From positions 1 to 9,521 of the forward strand of contig DQRJ01000125.1 in the NCBI GenBank assembly GCA_015663855.1: 9,521 nucleotides of DNA, written 5' to 3'. Positions 7,151-9,521 of this stretch are shown in pieces; position 1 is the first letter of the stretch, and the number at the start of each line of letters is the position of its first letter. A program made the position numbers and the translations under genes. This DNA comes from Flavobacteriales bacterium (GTDB lineage Bacteria; Bacteroidota; Bacteroidia; Flavobacteriales_D; Sanyastnellaceae). The notes below the pieces were generated by a model. That model was not told where the DNA came from and did no database searches. It saw nothing but the letters and a program-made list of their open reading frames with translations.

Positions 7151-7185
7151 AAAAAAAGAGGAAGACCTATTTGGCCCTCCTCTTT
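7151..7185 (-). terminator. Intrinsic terminator after the first T9SS gene
   Basis: Minus-strand RNA forms a 13-bp stem (AAAGAGGAGGGCC with GGTCTTCCTCTTT, two G-U wobbles) around an AAATA loop, spanning 7185-7155, and is followed by more T residues. Both wobbles would be A-C mismatches on the other strand, so the direction is clear. It shares the AAGAGG/CCTCTT stem core with the terminator at 4988-5023. Confidence 0.9.
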
Positions 7186-7212
7186 AAGAAAAAACTGAAA
7201 TAATTAGTGCTC

Positions 7213-9180
7213 TTACTTAACCATTAAACGGTCAGTTGCGCGCTCACCATTCACTGTTAAAGTGTATGTGTAAGCTCCAGCAGCGTAATCAGATGCATCT
7301 AAAGAAATACTGTTATATCCAGATGCTTGAGTTCCCAAATCTGTTGAGAAAACAATCTTTCCTGTGATGTCACGTACTTCGAAAGTAACCTCAGACGCAC
7401 GGTCTAAACTGAACTGAACACGAGTAATACCGTTTGTAGGGTTAGGGAAGCTTGGGAACATTTGGAACCCTGTTGTGTTAACCTGCTCCTCAGAGATAGT
7501 GTTAACAGCGTTAGGGTCAAGGTTCAAACGAACCATAGGCACTTCATTAGTGTAGTACCAATCGTAAGCAGATCCCGCACCGAAAGGTCCGTAAATGAAT
7601 GCCGTGTTGTCTGGTGTAAACTTAGACTCTCCGTATTGAACGTTTGATCCACCGTAGTGCTCGAAACCAGCACCTAACCAATCACCAGCAGAAGCCATGA
7701 ATGGAGTTTGGAATACCATAGTGTACCAAGTTGTAACAGCCTCGCCTTCAGCGTTAGTGTTTCCTTCGATGATATCGAATTCATCCGTACTCTGAAGAAT
7801 CCCTCCGTATTGCTCAGTTAGGAATGTGTCGTCAAATCCGTCGAAAAGGTGAGTAATGATAGATGTTCCTGTTTCAGATCCGTCCATAATAGCAACATCG
7901 ATAGCGTAGATAACTACGTCCTCAACGATGTCGAAAAGAGATACTGCGATATAGTCATCTGTACCGTCATTTGGAGCTGAGTTTGTAGGCATTCCGTCAT
8001 CACGTCCCCAAGATAAATCTGTAACATCGTATGACTGAGAAGCCATGTTGTTACTAGGGTTCTCGTCAGCCATATCAGCAGAGAGAAGGTAATCAACTGT
8101 AACAGGACCAAGTGCAGTAGGCAGATATGCTACTGTTAAAGTGTCCTCAGTTGCGTAATCAAGAGTGATCGGATCAGAAGATGCTGCAACTCCGTTAGCT
8201 GTAACTTCGAGAGTAACGTTAGTTTGGTACTCATAACCTACGTTGTAAACCTTTGCAGCAGCAGTTAGGTCAGCAGGAATTTGAGACTGTGCCCAAGCAC
8301 CGTACTCATAATATCCAGTACGCTCGAAGTCAGTGTAACTCACATAGTTGTCGATACGAGTATCGTGTGCGGGTGTATCGTAAACCTTAATGTCGTCAAT
8401 CTCCCAGCTGTAACCCCAAGTTCCAGACCAACGGAAACGAACGTAAATCTCACCTTGTGCACCAGCAGCTTCAGTGATATCAAATTCTAAAAGTGATGGG
8501 TTATCCGACATGTCGCTTGTTCCGTATCCAGGGAATACCTCTTTACGAGAAGGCACTGTATCAGTTCCGTAAATAACATATCCTGATGCTTCGTCCCAGT
8601 TATCAATAGTAGGCCAGTTCACACCGTCACGACTAATCTCGATTAAGCACTTCTCGCTATCATCAGATCCACCGTTATCCCAGCAGCGGTAACGTGTCTC
8701 TAAAGAGATACTCACGTAAGGGTGCTCAGAACAATCGATAGGAGCTACGGTTTGGAACCAACAGTTCTCAACCCAGTTAGCATCGTAGTTAGCGTCAGCT
8801 CCGAAAAGATCTGAATCAACCATGATCATTCCGTTAGCAGAAGTAGTAGAATTCATTGCGCTTGTTGCAGAACCATCACCTGATCCACCTGCCCACTGGT
8901 TATATGGACCTGAAGGACCGTCAAGTGTACATTCAAAGTTGATGTCTATCTCAGCCCAAGGAGCTCCTACTTCGTAGGCGCCGTTGTCGAAGGACCAGTC
9001 GCTGCAGTTATCAATGTTACAATCGTGGCTCCAGAATACTGCACGAGCAGCTTGTATTGGAGCTTCCGAGTTAATGCTAGACACTTGTGCGTCTTTAGCA
9101 GCTTGAACAGGCATCTTTACCTGAGCGGTAGCGATTGTTCCAACGAACATCGCAGCTATAAAAAAGTATATTTGCTTCAT
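7213..9180 (-). CDS. T9SS-secreted multidomain surface protein (first paralogue)
   Basis: This is a 655-residue secreted protein with a signal peptide at 1-19 or so (MKQIYFFIAAMFVGTIATA). The N-terminal domain (about 47-268) is jelly-roll-like, ends with GYSWEIDDIKVYD and holds seven Cys (54, 59, 84, 140, 150, 166, 178), which may form disulfides outside the cell. A CARDB-like region lies at about 270-387 (AAKVYNVGYEYQTNVTLEV, then ENPSNNMASQSYDV), a beta-rich domain at about 390-553, and a T9SS type A sorting domain at about 576-655 (PSFPNPTNG, VTFEVRDITGKIV, YAAGAYTYTLTVNGE, ending RLMVK). No enzyme motif is seen. The frame is open to an ATG at 9249, which would add 23 residues before the signal peptide. 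I chose ATG 9180 because the signal peptide begins there and a perfect -7 promoter element lies between the two ATGs. Function unknown; surface or matrix role inferred. Confidence 0.92.
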   Translation of the reverse strand: MKQIYFFIAAMFVGTIATAQVKMPVQAAKDAQVSSINSEAPIQAARAVFWSHDCNIDNCSDWSFDNGAYEVGAPWAEIDINFECTLDGPSGPYNQWAGGSGDGSATSAMNSTTSANGMIMVDSDLFGADANYDANWVENCWFQTVAPIDCSEHPYVSISLETRYRCWDNGGSDDSEKCLIEISRDGVNWPTIDNWDEASGYVIYGTDTVPSRKEVFPGYGTSDMSDNPSLLEFDITEAAGAQGEIYVRFRWSGTWGYSWEIDDIKVYDTPAHDTRIDNYVSYTDFERTGYYEYGAWAQSQIPADLTAAAKVYNVGYEYQTNVTLEVTANGVAASSDPITLDYATEDTLTVAYLPTALGPVTVDYLLSADMADENPSNNMASQSYDVTDLSWGRDDGMPTNSAPNDGTDDYIAVSLFDIVEDVVIYAIDVAIMDGSETGTSIITHLFDGFDDTFLTEQYGGILQSTDEFDIIEGNTNAEGEAVTTWYTMVFQTPFMASAGDWLGAGFEHYGGSNVQYGESKFTPDNTAFIYGPFGAGSAYDWYYTNEVPMVRLNLDPNAVNTISEEQVNTTGFQMFPSFPNPTNGITRVQFSLDRASEVTFEVRDITGKIVFSTDLGTQASGYNSISLDASDYAAGAYTYTLTVNGERATDRLMVK

Positions 9181-9219
9181 ATTGAGCAGTTTATGGTTTA
9201 GAAAATCAATTTCTCGTAG

Positions 9220-9227
9220 CAAATATA
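9220..9227 (-). promoter_or_regulatory. Bacteroidota -7 element for the first T9SS gene
   Basis: The minus strand reads TATATTTG, a perfect TAnnTTTG match, 39 bases before the chosen ATG at 9180, predicting a leader of about 33 bases. No TTTG -33 element is seen at the usual distance. Its position inside the longer open frame argues that the short start at 9180 is the real one. Confidence 0.55.
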
Positions 9228-9256
9228 GAGCGAGATTTCCATATATCATATGCTTA

Positions 9257-9262
9257 CTCCTT
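9257..9262 (-). promoter_or_regulatory. Shine-Dalgarno-like AAGGAG before the alternative ATG 9249
   Basis: Minus-strand AAGGAG stands 7 bases before the in-frame ATG at 9249, an ideal distance for a Shine-Dalgarno site. Bacteroidota make little use of such sites, and the longer protein would carry a poor, displaced signal peptide, so this is probably chance. It is recorded because it bears on the start choice of the 7213-9180 gene. Confidence 0.25.
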
Positions 9263-9272
9263 GACTTGATAA

Positions 9273-9289
9273 CACTTAATCGTTAAGTG
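9273..9289 (-). repeat. Short inverted repeat over the gcvP stop codon
   Basis: A perfect 7-bp inverted repeat (CACTTAA, 3-base loop, TTAAGTG) covers the last codons and the TAA stop of gcvP. It is AT-rich and lacks a following T-run, so it is a weak terminator at best. No other terminator is visible before the next promoter, leaving partial read-through possible. Confidence 0.35.
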
Positions 9290-9521
9290 CCGCTTCAGGT
9301 TCGTCTATGTAGTCCGTTATAGGAGGGCAGCTACACATTAGATTTCTGTCTCCATATGTGTCATTTACTCTAGCTACAGGAGGCCAAAACTTAATATCCC
9401 TCAACCCTCTAACTGGGTAAACAGCCTTCTCCCTAGAATACGGGTGTAACCATTCCGAGGCGGTAGCTTCTATAACCGTGTGGGGGGCCATTTTCAGTAC
9501 GTTGTCTTCCGAGTCGACCTC
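9276..9521 (-). CDS. gcvP: Glycine dehydrogenase (P protein), C-terminal fragment
   Basis: The last 81 residues of the PLP-dependent P protein of the glycine cleavage system are present; the gene continues past the right edge. The P protein decarboxylates glycine and passes the aminomethyl group to lipoyl-GcvH in the cytosol. The C-terminal signature is unmistakable: DNVLKMAPHT, EWLHPYSREKAVYP, KFWPPVARVNDTYGDRNL and CSCPP. The frame is open from 9521, so the Met at 9491 is internal and not a start. The PLP lysine lies outside the window. Family homologues usually end a little after CSCPP, so the acidic tail here (DYIDEPEAALND) is a normal end. The downstream secreted-protein gene has its own promoter, so the two are probably not functionally linked. 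Confidence 0.96.
   Translation of the reverse strand, partial: EVDSEDNVLKMAPHTVIEATASEWLHPYSREKAVYPVRGLRDIKFWPPVARVNDTYGDRNLMCSCPPITDYIDEPEAALND

Noticed and set aside
7914..8490. Small open frames inside the first T9SS gene on either strand
   Set aside because: They are shadows of a well-supported secreted-protein gene and show no coding features of their own.
9276..9491. Independent 71-residue gene starting at Met 9491
   Set aside because: The frame stays open to the window edge and the product is the conserved GcvP C-terminus, so this Met is internal.
1..9521. Mobile element, CRISPR array, defence system, or RNA gene
   Set aside because: Reading both strands showed no transposase, integrase, regularly spaced repeats, tRNA-like cloverleaf or rRNA, and every sizeable interval is filled by the genes listed.

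Overview
The window looks like a chromosomal piece of a marine-type Bacteroidota, probably Flavobacteriales. This rests on two proteins with C-terminal type IX secretion (T9SS) sorting domains, a PKD/Kazal-type secreted protein, Bacteroidota-style -7 promoter elements (TAnnTTTG), and the virtual absence of Shine-Dalgarno sites. Species cannot be named from the sequence alone. Every convincing gene lies on the minus strand, so transcription runs from high to low coordinates. Coding density is high and no gene-free stretch exceeds about 130 bases.

In transcription order: (a) 9521-9276, the 3' end of gcvP (glycine dehydrogenase of the glycine cleavage system), cut by the window edge. (b) 9180-7213 and 7085-5052, two tandem secreted multidomain proteins (655 and 677 aa) with the same layout: signal peptide, N-terminal jelly-roll-like domain, CARDB-like middle, a further beta-rich domain and a T9SS sorting domain. 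Each is followed by its own strong intrinsic terminator. (c) 4956-953, a tightly packed five-gene cluster: GH3-family acyl-adenylating enzyme, uridine kinase-family P-loop kinase, ArsC/Spx-family thioredoxin-fold protein, EamA/DMT transporter and 3-hydroxyanthranilate 3,4-dioxygenase. Junctions are 4-base ATGA overlaps (two), a near-abutting junction with an odd start, and a 30-base gap, so this is almost certainly one operon. (d) 909-1, the 5' part of a secreted protein with PKD-like modules and a degenerate Kazal domain, with its own promoter; it runs off the left edge.

The two T9SS proteins are probably exported to the cell surface or medium. The five-gene cluster is the most unusual part. 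The dioxygenase carries out the last enzymatic step of the kynurenine route to quinolinate and NAD, yet it sits with a GH3 enzyme (a family known for amidating small carboxylic acids with amino acids), a nucleoside-kinase-like protein and an exporter-type permease. A shared small-molecule pathway is possible, but that is inference from gene order. No tRNA, rRNA, CRISPR array, insertion sequence or phage gene was seen.
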